Shown here one piece after another: positions 48,093 through 56,223 of a stretch of DNA of 64,000 nucleotides. The notes under the pieces were generated by a model. That model was not told the DNA's origin and searched no databases. It worked only from the letters and a program-made list of their open reading frames with translations. The translations under genes and the position numbers were made by a program. The stretch comes from Sipunculus nudus. Taxonomy: Eukaryota > Annelida > Sipuncula > Golfingiida > Sipunculidae. The stretch is taken from NCBI GenBank assembly GCA_026874595.1, contig JAPPUL010000069.1, positions 744,001 to 808,000 on the forward strand. The letters run 5' to 3'. Every line of letters begins with the position of its first letter. Position 1 is the first letter of the stretch.

Positions 48093-48353
48093 ATGAAATG
48101 TAGAATAGTATCTTTGGTGGGTCTTATATTAGAAGATGAGATATGGGGGGCAGTATGTCCTTCGGTTGAGGGTAGTGTAGGTATATTGGATAGACACGCA
48201 CCATTTGTCTGTGAACTTAAAGCAGGTAAAGTGTCTTTGAAATATAAAGGAGGGGAGAGGAAAGAAGTAAAGATAGACGGAGGGTATGCAGAGGTGAGTG
48301 CTAATGAGCTTACAATACTTACGGGGACGGGAGAGGTTTTGAGTGGGGGCTAG
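48093..48353 (+). CDS. atpC: ATP synthase subunit epsilon, short form
   Basis: Only 86 residues: the N-terminal beta-sandwich of epsilon (SVGILDRHAPFVCELKAGKVSL and GGYAEVSANELTILTGTGE). The C-terminal helical hairpin, which in many bacteria inhibits ATP hydrolysis, is missing. It ends the operon 44 bp after atpD. Short epsilon subunits are known in other phyla, so it is not necessarily broken. Confidence 0.92.
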   Translation: MKCRIVSLVGLILEDEIWGAVCPSVEGSVGILDRHAPFVCELKAGKVSLKYKGGERKEVKIDGGYAEVSANELTILTGTGEVLSGG

Positions 48354-48385
48354 GTGGCTGTGGTATGGCTTTTTAGAGTTTAAGT

Positions 48386-48424
48386 AATTGAGTTAATAAA
48401 TAAGTTAATAAATAAGTTAATAAA
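48386..48424. repeat. 12-bp tandem repeat after atpC
   Basis: Three copies of AAGTTAATAAAT-type units lie between the convergent atpC and the TauD-type gene and run just into the end of the latter. Confidence 0.75.
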
Positions 48425-49295
48425 TATATGAAAGGTATCGGCTACGTTTAAATTTCCGCATAGAAGATGTATCATTGACGAAAGCCGAACGTTTGTGTAA
48501 GATGTTGTTACAAACGATTCCCTGCCCAGCCTTAAGGGTAAGAGAAACTACATAAGGGGAAGAGAGTAAGATTTCGTCAAGAGCGTGCAGAGCCTCAGAA
48601 AGTAAAGAAGATTGTTTCCAAGTGATATTAAGCTTACGTTTAGTAAATCTCATATGCAAAGTATTTTGAATAATGGAGAAGACGGGAGTAGAAATAGCCT
48701 GTCGAATTATGGTATTGTGCTGATTTAGATTTGCAGGTATGGTCATAACATCGTTTTGCATAAGAACCTTAATAAAGTTTATGTTCTGCTGTCGAAGTAG
48801 GATGTAAGCGATCTCGTGGTCAAGTAATTTATTCTCGCCTCCCTGTATAGAAGGTTCCTCACAGTATAGAATAATTGATCTGACAGGATTTTGGTTGTAG
48901 TAGCCGTCGGTGTGCCAATTTATGGCTCTATCGGTGTATGGGATATAAGTTTTATCGGAACAGTTTTTCTTAGAATTCTTTTTAAGAGGAACATGTTGAA
49001 TAGAAGATATGCCGGAGTTATTTTGAACAGAGAAGTCAATGGAGTGTAGGTTTAGGGAGTTTTCCAAAGAGCTAATAACGTCATGAGGAGAATGAGTTGA
49101 ATTAAAAAGAGCAAAGTTATAAGAACGAATTAGTTTAAGTATTTGGTTTTTGTATAGATAGGGGGAGTGATGGGGTTTAATATCTACGAAGAGTTTTTGT
49201 AGATTGACAGGATAAGCGTCGAGTTTTCTTTTTGTAAAAGCATTAAAGTCTGCAAACGAGGTAGCATCCGGGTTAAAGGTAGTACTAAAGGGCAT
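48417..49295 (-). CDS. TauD/TfdA-type Fe(II)/2-oxoglutarate oxygenase
   Basis: A 292-residue protein. The iron facial triad starts with INWHTDGYYN (HxD), followed by SIILYCEEPSIQGGENKLLDHE, and a distal AGQGIVCNNILHKRSAF segment supplies the second His. The pattern fits TauD/CAS-like oxygenases, which hydroxylate small acids or amino acids. The substrate is unknown. It is lagging-strand with Ser/Asn-rich composition, and no ribosome-binding site is seen before the ATG. Confidence 0.75.
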   Translation of the reverse strand: MPFSTTFNPDATSFADFNAFTKRKLDAYPVNLQKLFVDIKPHHSPYLYKNQILKLIRSYNFALFNSTHSPHDVISSLENSLNLHSIDFSVQNNSGISSIQHVPLKKNSKKNCSDKTYIPYTDRAINWHTDGYYNQNPVRSIILYCEEPSIQGGENKLLDHEIAYILLRQQNINFIKVLMQNDVMTIPANLNQHNTIIRQAISTPVFSIIQNTLHMRFTKRKLNITWKQSSLLSEALHALDEILLSSPYVVSLTLKAGQGIVCNNILHKRSAFVNDTSSMRKFKRSRYLSYIY

Positions 49296-49462
49296 AAAAA
49301 GGACCAGCTAAACAAAATAGTCTTGTTCTTTAAAAGAATAAAGAAGATAGCAAAAACCAGATGCTATAAATATAGTAAGAAAGCCAAAAGAAAGCCAAAA
49401 AAAAGAGATGATGGAAATATAGTAAGAGGTATGGGTAAAGTATTAAGCGAGCAAAAGAGGCT

Positions 49463-52213
49463 ATGGAAGAATTTAAGATGAGGTGGGGAGAAACTGGTTT
49501 GCTAAGCAAGATAATATTGAGACATAACAAAGTGATAGTAACACTATTTCTGCTATTATCACTACTATGTAGTTTAGTAATGTTAGAAAGCGGCTTAAGG
49601 GTAGAAAACAGTCTTTACACAGTGTACTCAAAGGAAGGAGACAAGGAGTATGAGAATATATTAAAGGGGTACGGAGCAGAATCGGATATATATATAATTC
49701 TCTCAGGCGGGAGAAAGAACGTGGAAGCATATGGTCTTGATATAAAAGAAAAGCTCAAGCAAGCAAAAGAGTTTAAAGAACTAATAAAGGATGTAAATAT
49801 ATATAATAAAGATTTAGAATTTCTAAGGAGGCATGGATTTAAGGTATGGGACAAAGAGTATGTATTTAAAGCAATAGAGCAATACAAGCCACGAGGGATT
49901 GGGGGATATTTAAAAAGTTATAGATCTGGCTATGAAGAGGGGCTATATAATGAGGAGGGTGCAGGACGGTTTAAGATAGGTTTATATGAGGAGCTGCTAA
50001 GGATAAAGAGGCTATTAGTAATACTAAAAGAATATATAGAGGAGCCAGAAAACGTATCGGTAGAGGATGCAGCAGAGGATCTTGCGGATGTGGCATTATT
50101 TGGAGAGAATTTAAATATAGGAGCAGATGGAAATTATCTACTTTTGAGAGTAGGCGTAAATATAATAGATAAGCATAAAGGGCAAGAACAAATAAAGAGG
50201 GTGCACAATTATGTAGAAACAGAGTCAAAGGCAGTAGAAGGGCTTAAGATATATAGCGAAGGGGCACGTGGATATTATAAGTCAGATGGTAAGCTAACGA
50301 GCAACAATCCTTTACTAATCGTGTTGTTGCTGGAGATAATAATTTTAATATATATTCTTTTGTGGCGGGGTTTTAGGGGAGGAGTTTTATATGTAATATC
50401 GAGTCAAATACAACTTACAATCTATCTAATATATATAACAAAGAAGCTAATGGGCGAGTTAAACGTGCTAGGAATCTTAGTAATTCTGATTTTAAACGTA
50501 TATAGTTATATAACGGGCTTAAGATTCAGCACAGAGTATGAAGAACATCGTAATAGGCTAGGGGGGATACGAGCAACACTTGAGAGTCTATTAACGTATA
50601 AGGGAAAGCGATTTATAGTATACAGTATTTCCCTATGCGGGTTTTATCTTGGAGCATTGCTACAAGACAGTCAAGTACTAATAGAAGTAGGAGTGTTAGT
50701 ATCATTTGGCCTTATATTAAATATGGTTTTGGTAATATTCTACATATCCTCATTTCACATATTATTAGACAAAGGTAGATTAAGCAGCATGCCAATATGG
50801 GGTATGGGTATAAAGAAGGAGGGAGATAATTTATTAGAAAAGGCACATAAGCGTTTTGCAGGGGTGATGGGGGTGGGAATATCGGGAAGGAAGTTTATCT
50901 ATCTGGGTTTCATATTATTGTTAGTGCTGGTTGCAGTATGGATATTAGTAAACAAAGGGGAGGAAAGATATAAAGATTTAGAGAGTAGAGTTAGTTACAA
51001 AGAAGAACATGCAGGGGATAGGTTTTTCGCTAAGTTGTTAAAAGACAAATTTAAGATAGGAGAGACTGATTACTTGATAAGAGAGCTTGGTGAGGATGCG
51101 GGTTTGGACTTAGCAGACAATCGGTTTGAGAATGGGTTTTTGTTGGAGGGGTATGAAGTAGACAGTATAAGGGCTTATTTAGTAAAAAAGAGTTTACAGA
51201 GTAGAAATATGGAGTATGTAAAAGAGCTTAAAAAGGAGCTTCTTCTTAAGCGGGGAGGAAGTAAAGATAAAGCGGAGGGAATGGGAGAGCTTACAAAAGA
51301 GCTAAGAAAACTTATTCAGCAGCTAGATGAGGTGGTAAGAGGTTATATATTAGAGGATAAAAAGAAAGAAGGCGACGCAGAAAGGGTAATTAAGCTACGA
51401 GATGAGATAGTGGAAAGGCAGTTAGAAATATTTGAAATAATAAAAGCAGAAGATGCAGAAAACAAAGAAGAGGAGATCCAGAAGCTCAGTAAATTTTTCA
51501 AAAGAGAGATGGAAAAGAAAGTAAAAGCTCTCCTTAAGGATGAGGAACTATTAACGTTAGCGACACTGGATGCAAGTATAAAGAGCCGATATATAAACAA
51601 AGGGAGAGAGCTTATACGTCTTAGGCATATAGAAGGGCAAGCGAACGGGAATCGGAATGCAAAAGCAAATAAATTGGAGGAACAAAAGCCGACAAAGTTT
51701 CATTATGTAAGCAATAAATTGATATTAGAGGAAGGAATAAAAAAGGTATTGGAAGGAAGTATAAAGTGGTTTTGGTATGGTCATATGATATTATTTGCGA
51801 TGCTTTATGTATTGGGTAGAAGCTTAAAAGAGAGTATTTTGGTGGCAGTAGTGTTTTTATTAGTAAGTTTAATGCAGCTTGGAGCACAAGAGCAATATGG
51901 CCTTAAATATAATTATATAAATTATATAGTCCAAATGCTTTTGCTTTTGATAGGCTATACATATATATATAATTGGCTAGAGATAGGGTTAATAGGGTCA
52001 AGTAAGGATTTAAATATATTACGACAGAGGAAACTGCTAGAGGAATTATTGCTGGTTGAAGTTGTAGTAATATTAAATATAGTTGTACTATATGTGCTGC
52101 TAGAGGGCAAATGGAGTGATAGTGTATTGACAGTAATATTGTTGTGGCAGTTAGTATATCTATTATTAGGGTTCGTGCAGCTATATTTTTATAAAAACCG
52201 CATAACAAATTGA
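49463..52213 (+). CDS. RND/MMPL-type membrane transporter with a charged coiled-coil loop
   Basis: A 916-residue protein with the RND order: helix 1 (about 25-45), a large outer loop to about 275, helices 2-6 (275-440), helix 7 (about 475-495), a second outer loop to about 770, and helices 8-12 at the end. The first loop has SLYTVYSKEGDKEYENIL as in MMPL proteins. The second loop is odd: about 250 residues of Lys/Glu-rich predicted coiled coil instead of the usual porter domain. The next gene encodes a lipoprotein. The substrate is unknown. Confidence 0.7.
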   Translation: MEEFKMRWGETGLLSKIILRHNKVIVTLFLLLSLLCSLVMLESGLRVENSLYTVYSKEGDKEYENILKGYGAESDIYIILSGGRKNVEAYGLDIKEKLKQAKEFKELIKDVNIYNKDLEFLRRHGFKVWDKEYVFKAIEQYKPRGIGGYLKSYRSGYEEGLYNEEGAGRFKIGLYEELLRIKRLLVILKEYIEEPENVSVEDAAEDLADVALFGENLNIGADGNYLLLRVGVNIIDKHKGQEQIKRVHNYVETESKAVEGLKIYSEGARGYYKSDGKLTSNNPLLIVLLLEIIILIYILLWRGFRGGVLYVISSQIQLTIYLIYITKKLMGELNVLGILVILILNVYSYITGLRFSTEYEEHRNRLGGIRATLESLLTYKGKRFIVYSISLCGFYLGALLQDSQVLIEVGVLVSFGLILNMVLVIFYISSFHILLDKGRLSSMPIWGMGIKKEGDNLLEKAHKRFAGVMGVGISGRKFIYLGFILLLVLVAVWILVNKGEERYKDLESRVSYKEEHAGDRFFAKLLKDKFKIGETDYLIRELGEDAGLDLADNRFENGFLLEGYEVDSIRAYLVKKSLQSRNMEYVKELKKELLLKRGGSKDKAEGMGELTKELRKLIQQLDEVVRGYILEDKKKEGDAERVIKLRDEIVERQLEIFEIIKAEDAENKEEEIQKLSKFFKREMEKKVKALLKDEELLTLATLDASIKSRYINKGRELIRLRHIEGQANGNRNAKANKLEEQKPTKFHYVSNKLILEEGIKKVLEGSIKWFWYGHMILFAMLYVLGRSLKESILVAVVFLLVSLMQLGAQEQYGLKYNYINYIVQMLLLLIGYTYIYNWLEIGLIGSSKDLNILRQRKLLEELLLVEVVVILNIVVLYVLLEGKWSDSVLTVILLWQLVYLLLGFVQLYFYKNRITN

Positions 52214-52386
52214 TTTAAGAAAGAGCGAGAGAAGTTCTCAATATATTCTAAAATATATGATAGAAGAGGGAGTAGCAAGAGAGTAGATCAAATAAATAAT
52301 ATAAAGAGTTATTAAAAAGCGAGCTAAGGACGATATAAGATGCAAATAAATACAAAAAGGCACAGGAGGAGCGGGAGGAAACAGTT

Positions 52387-52989
52387 ATGGAAATAAAGAG
52401 AAACTATAAGGTATCATTGTTAATTTGCTTAATGGGGGTGTTTGGATTTATAGGATGCACGAATATAGATTCTAATACTCAACCGGAGCAAAGCGGGATT
52501 AAAGGGGAAGGAGGGGGATATAGTAAATTTGGAAGATATGGAATAAGTTTTACCTATCCATCTGAATATGATATAAAGACGGAGAAGAAGGAAACGCATG
52601 TAAATATATTTATGAAGGGAGAGAATAGCAGGATATCAGTCCAGATAGTAAATGGGGTTATGGGAAGGGATCTAAGATTAGATTATATGGAAGTGATAAA
52701 GAATCAGATGGAAGAGTTTAAACTGGTGTTAGATAAGTCAGAGAATAATATAAAAGAAATAGAGATACGGGAGGGAGGAAAGAAAGTAAAAGTAAGAGCG
52801 TATTATAATAAGTTAATCTTTACAGAGGAAGTAGAAGATTATAAGATAGTAATGCTAGTCTATTTCTTTGAACACAAAGGGACAGGATATATAATAAACT
52901 TTGCGTATAATCCAAAAATGGTGCCAATGAATGATTTTGAGATAGTAAGTAAAAGTTTTACAATAAGAGGGAAAGTAGAAAGAGGGTGA
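52387..52989 (+). CDS. Lipoprotein of unknown function (PsbP-like)
   Basis: A 200-residue protein with a signal peptide ending in a lipobox-like FIGC near residue 25. The mature part begins with a Gly/Ser linker, then FGRYGISFTYPSEYDIKTEKK and a closing YFFEHKGTGYIINFAYNP...FEIVSKSF block, the layout of PsbP/DUF1795-like proteins. GGGAGG precedes the ATG. It lies behind the RND-like gene and before the 11-bp array. Confidence 0.6.
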   Translation: MEIKRNYKVSLLICLMGVFGFIGCTNIDSNTQPEQSGIKGEGGGYSKFGRYGISFTYPSEYDIKTEKKETHVNIFMKGENSRISVQIVNGVMGRDLRLDYMEVIKNQMEEFKLVLDKSENNIKEIEIREGGKKVKVRAYYNKLIFTEEVEDYKIVMLVYFFEHKGTGYIINFAYNPKMVPMNDFEIVSKSFTIRGKVERG

Positions 52990-53023
52990 GGGAAGGCAGG
53001 AGAGGAAGGCAGGAGAAGGAAAA

Positions 53024-53287
53024 GAGGCAAAGAAGAGGCAAAGAAGAGGTAAAGAAGAGGCAAAGAAGAGGTAAAGAAGAGGCAAAGAAGAGGCAAAGAA
53101 GAGGCAAAGAAGAGGCAAAGAAGAGGCAAAGAAGAGGCAAAGAAGAGGCAAAGAAGAGGCAAAGAAGAGGCAAAGAAGAGGCAAAGAAGAGGCAAAGAAG
53201 AGGCAAAGAAGAGGCAAAGAAGAGGCAAAGAAGAGGCAAAGAAGAGGTAAAGAAGAGAAAAAGAAGAGAAAAAGAAGAGAAAAAGAG
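53024..53287 (+). repeat. 24 tandem copies of an 11-bp purine-rich unit
   Basis: Twenty-four 11-bp units run without interruption from 53024. The first 21 are GAGGCAAAGAA (three with T in place of C) and the last three are GAGAAAAAGAA variants. Each GAGG copy resembles a Shine-Dalgarno core. The array begins 34 bases after the lipoprotein stop. All three frames read open, but the product would be pure low complexity, so I do not call a gene. The rest of 53288-53469 holds nothing I can identify apart from the ribosome-binding region of the next gene. Confidence 0.97.
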
Positions 53288-53469
53288 ATGTTGTAAAAAA
53301 AAAGTGATAAAATAAAATAGTAAAAGGGATTATATTGTAAGCAAGTATCACTTGTATGAGTAGAAGGGCATGGGGGGCTGGACAGGTGGCATGGGGAGAC
53401 AAAGGAGCGAAGTGTTAAAGGAGAAGCTGAGGGAGAAGAAAAAAGAATAACAAAGAGAGAAGCAAGAAG

Positions 53470-53736
53470 ATGTCAAGTTTAGGAGAAAATGAACTACAAA
53501 AGTTTTTGCTTGCGCAGATAGAGGAAATCAATAGATATAAATGGATAGAGAGTGAGAAAAGACAACACGACATAGGTTTTCAGCGAGCGGCGATGGAATG
53601 GATAGGGCTGTACTCAGTATGTTTTAAGAAGGATTGGAAAAGGGGTGGCTTAGAAGAGAGGAGGGCCTTAGAAGAGAGGAGGGCCTTAGAAGAAGGAGAG
53701 AATGGCAGGCAAGGCGACAGCGGAGAAGGAAGCTAG
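53470..53736 (+). CDS. Small conserved hypothetical protein with a repeat tail
   Basis: An 88-residue protein. Residues 1-57 look like a folded helical unit (LLAQIEEINRYKWIESEKRQ then AAMEWIGLYSVCFKKDW) that I believe is conserved in other bacteria but cannot name. After it come three ALEERR-type repeats from an 18-bp tandem unit and a charged tail. AGAAGCAAGAAG precedes the ATG. The tail probably arose by repeat expansion past the original stop. Confidence 0.5.
   Translation: MSSLGENELQKFLLAQIEEINRYKWIESEKRQHDIGFQRAAMEWIGLYSVCFKKDWKRGGLEERRALEERRALEEGENGRQGDSGEGS
53648..53698 (+). repeat. 18-bp in-frame tandem repeat
   Basis: Nearly three copies of GCCTTAGAAGAGAGGAGG encode A-L-E-E-R-R at the end of the small hypothetical gene; each unit contains GAGGAGG. 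Confidence 0.8.
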
Positions 53737-53978
53737 TAGAGAGAGCTTTTGTAGAGTATGCTTTATGAAAAAGGCATAGTTAGGAATATAAATCAAACCG
53801 ACCAAAGAATATAAACAAGCCCACAAGGTTGAATAAATAAATTATATACAAAGCCCCAATAATATATTATACTAGATAAAGTTAATGATGAGCCTAGTCT
53901 ACAATGTAGGAAATCGCTAAAAAGCTGTAATGAGAAGGCACAAGACTGCTATGCATATATAAAGGAGAAAAGAGAGGG

Positions 53979-54467
53979 ATGGCTAAAAATGGATTCACGC
54001 TACTGATGTTAAGTTTTATATTAATGTTAAGCCAGGAAGGTTTACATGGAGGAGAAGTTGCTGTTGAGTCAGGGGTTGTAATAGAGGATGCCTGGATAAG
54101 GAACAGCCGAGGGGACGTACCTGTTAGTGCGGGATACATGACAATATTGAATAAGACAGATGAAGACATAAAGCTAATAGAAGTTGAGGTCTATCCGGAA
54201 GGAGTGTGCAAGGCAGTAGAACTACACGAGATGCAGGATTCAGGAGGGCTAATGCGGATGAGGCGAGTTGAGAGTATTTTGGTACCGAAGCAAGAAGGCG
54301 AACGGGCAGGACGAGTAGAATTAAAACCTGGAGGCTATCATATAATGTTTCTAGGAATAGAGAAGGAATATTTTGAATTAGGAAAAAAGATAAAGTTAAA
54401 GCTTAAGTTTGTAGGGGCTATAGATATATTAGTAGAAGTGGGAGTAAAGTCATTGCTAGACGAATAA
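53979..54467 (+). CDS. Periplasmic copper chaperone of the PCu(A)C family
   Basis: A 162-residue exported protein (signal about 1-24). The copper motif is visible: HEM near residue 87, MRM ten residues later, and HIM after PGGY near 127, matching H-M...M...H-x-M. Proteins of this type deliver Cu(I), often to cytochrome oxidase; no oxidase gene is in the window. GGAG sits upstream of the ATG. A -10-like TATACT lies about 110 bases before it, without a good -35. Confidence 0.85.
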   Translation: MAKNGFTLLMLSFILMLSQEGLHGGEVAVESGVVIEDAWIRNSRGDVPVSAGYMTILNKTDEDIKLIEVEVYPEGVCKAVELHEMQDSGGLMRMRRVESILVPKQEGERAGRVELKPGGYHIMFLGIEKEYFELGKKIKLKLKFVGAIDILVEVGVKSLLDE

Positions 54468-54509
54468 AGGGATAATAAATTATAGTTTTAAAAAAAGAGG
54501 TAAAAGAGG

Positions 54510-55331
54510 TTGATAAATTGGCTTGAGAAGCTAGGAGTAAGGAACGTAATACGTACAACGGAGCCAAAATTCATATTGGTAGTGGGTCCGTGCGTAATAC
54601 GAGAAGCAGGCGAGACAGAAGACATCGCCCGAGAGCTTTTAGATATATGTAAGGGGTTGTCGTTACCGTTTGTGTTCAAAGGGTCCTACAGCAAATCAAA
54701 CAGGAGCAAAGCGGAATCATATAGGGGAGTGGGCTTAAAGATGGGACTTGCGATACTGCATAGTATAAGACGAGAATTAAACATACCGATATTAACAGAC
54801 GTGCATAAAGAAGAGGAAATAGACGATGTAGGGAAGGTGGTAGATTTTGTACAGATACCGGCCTTTTTGTGTCGACAAACGGAGTTAATAGAAAAAGCAG
54901 CCCGCACACAAAAGATAATAAATGTAAAGAAAGGACAATTCATGTCACCCTACGAAATGGAAGATGTGCTTGAAAAGATAAGGAAGCAGAAGAACACAAA
55001 ATATATGATAACAGAACGAGGGACAAGTTTTGGATATGGGGATTTAGTGAATGACTTTAGAGGGATAGCGATAATGACAAAACACGCGCCCGTGCTTTAC
55101 GACGGGACACATAGTATAAAGTCAAGCAAAGTGGAAGGAAGACAATATATAAAACACCTATCAAGAGCAGCAATAGCAGCAGGAGCAAGCGGATTATATT
55201 TAGAAGTACATCCAAACCCAAGCAAATCGCTATCGGATAAAGATAGCATATTACCGCTTAAAGAGCTAAAACCGCTTTTAGAAGAAATAATACCGTTATA
55301 TCAATTAGTAAAGACCTTCACAAACAAGTAA
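54510..55331 (+). CDS. kdsA: 3-deoxy-8-phosphooctulonate synthase KdsA
   Basis: The enzyme condenses arabinose 5-phosphate with phosphoenolpyruvate to make Kdo 8-phosphate for lipopolysaccharide core. The 273-residue protein has GPCVIREAG, FKGSYSKSNRSKAESYRG, LTDVHKEEE, QIPAFLCRQTELI, NVKKGQFMSP and YDGTHSIK, in KdsA order and distinct from DAHP synthase. The metal-type cysteine position reads GPC rather than GGM. The start is TTG at 54510, with AAGAGG sites upstream. It is followed by repeat DNA and the dehydrogenase gene. Confidence 0.92.
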   Translation: MINWLEKLGVRNVIRTTEPKFILVVGPCVIREAGETEDIARELLDICKGLSLPFVFKGSYSKSNRSKAESYRGVGLKMGLAILHSIRRELNIPILTDVHKEEEIDDVGKVVDFVQIPAFLCRQTELIEKAARTQKIINVKKGQFMSPYEMEDVLEKIRKQKNTKYMITERGTSFGYGDLVNDFRGIAIMTKHAPVLYDGTHSIKSSKVEGRQYIKHLSRAAIAAGASGLYLEVHPNPSKSLSDKDSILPLKELKPLLEEIIPLYQLVKTFTNK

Positions 55332-55335
55332 AAGC

Positions 55336-55395
55336 AAATAAAAGTATAAGAAATAAAAGTATAAGAAATAAAAGTATAAGAAATAAAAGTATAAG
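55336..55395 (+). repeat. 15-bp tandem repeat between kdsA and the dehydrogenase gene
   Basis: Four copies of AAATAAAAGTATAAG fill the gap. Unlike the others it is A-rich rather than G-rich. A GGAGGAGGG ribosome-binding stretch follows for the next gene. Confidence 0.92.
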
Positions 55396-55425
55396 AAATA
55401 AAAAAATGGAGGAGGGAAAAAGGCA

Positions 55426-56133
55426 GTGGAAACGATACTAGTAACAGGCGGGAGTAAGGGTATAGGGAAGGAAGTGTGTAAAAAGTTTGCAAAGGAAGGG
55501 TATAGGATATTGTTTACGAGTCGGAGCGAGGGAGGATTTAGTGAGCTTGAAGCAGAATATATGGGACTTGGAGCGTCTTTAGCAAAAGGGTACAAATTAG
55601 ATATAGGAGACAAAGAGTCAGTAAAGAGTCTGGTTGAAAAGATAAAAGGGGAGGGATTGGGCTTAAAAGTACTTGTAAACAACGCGGGGGTGGGAATATT
55701 CAAAAGGGTTAAAGACCTAAGCTACGAGGAATGGGACAAAGTAGTAGGAACGAACCTGAGCGGGATATTTTATTTAACGCAAGGGCTTATAGGGGTCCTA
55801 GAGGAGGCAGGAGGTGGAAATATAATAAATATAGGTTCTCTTGCAAGCAGAAATACATTTGTGGGGGGAGCATTATACTGCGCAACGAAGTTCGGGTTAT
55901 TGGGTTTTACGGAATGCCTAATGCTTGAGCTACGGGATAAAAATATAAAGGTATCGATAGTGATGCCTGGGTCAGTAAATACAAGTTTTAGCGGAGAAGA
56001 GTTTTTAGAAGAAGAAAGCTTTAAGTTAAGCGGAGAAGATGTAGCCAAGACAGTATACGACATAGTAAAAACGAGTAAAGAAAGTCTTATAAGCAAGATA
56101 GAGCTAAGGCCATTAAATCCGAAGAAGTCCTAG
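55426..56133 (+). CDS. Short-chain dehydrogenase/reductase
   Basis: A 235-residue NAD(P)-linked enzyme. It starts at a GTG and has the Rossmann motif VTGGSKGIGKEV, NNAGVGIF, a catalytic Ser in INIGSLASRNT, and Tyr-x3-Lys as YCATKFG, then PGSVNT. The C-terminus is short. The substrate is unknown. It lies between kdsA and apbE with tandem repeats on both sides. Confidence 0.88.
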   Translation: METILVTGGSKGIGKEVCKKFAKEGYRILFTSRSEGGFSELEAEYMGLGASLAKGYKLDIGDKESVKSLVEKIKGEGLGLKVLVNNAGVGIFKRVKDLSYEEWDKVVGTNLSGIFYLTQGLIGVLEEAGGGNIINIGSLASRNTFVGGALYCATKFGLLGFTECLMLELRDKNIKVSIVMPGSVNTSFSGEEFLEEESFKLSGEDVAKTVYDIVKTSKESLISKIELRPLNPKKS

Positions 56134-56136
56134 GGC

Positions 56137-56220
56137 AAAGGCAAAAAAGAAGGCAAAAAAAGAAGGCAAAAAAAGAAGGCAAAAAAAGAAGGCAAAAAAA
56201 GAAGGCAAAAAAGAAGGCAA
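56137..56220 (+). repeat. 13-bp tandem repeat directly before apbE
   Basis: Six to seven copies of GAAGGCAAAAAAA (A run of six or seven) run up to three bases from the apbE ATG. Each copy has AAGG, so the array itself provides the only ribosome-binding-like sites for apbE. Confidence 0.92.
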
Positions 56221-56223
56221 TAG

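Noticed and set aside
52855-53402. Long Leu/Phe/Ser-rich open frames on the minus strand across the 11-bp array, and a Lys/Arg/Glu-rich one on the plus strand
   Set aside because: They arise because the 11-bp unit lacks stop codons in every frame. The products are pure repeats, without starts or conserved domains.
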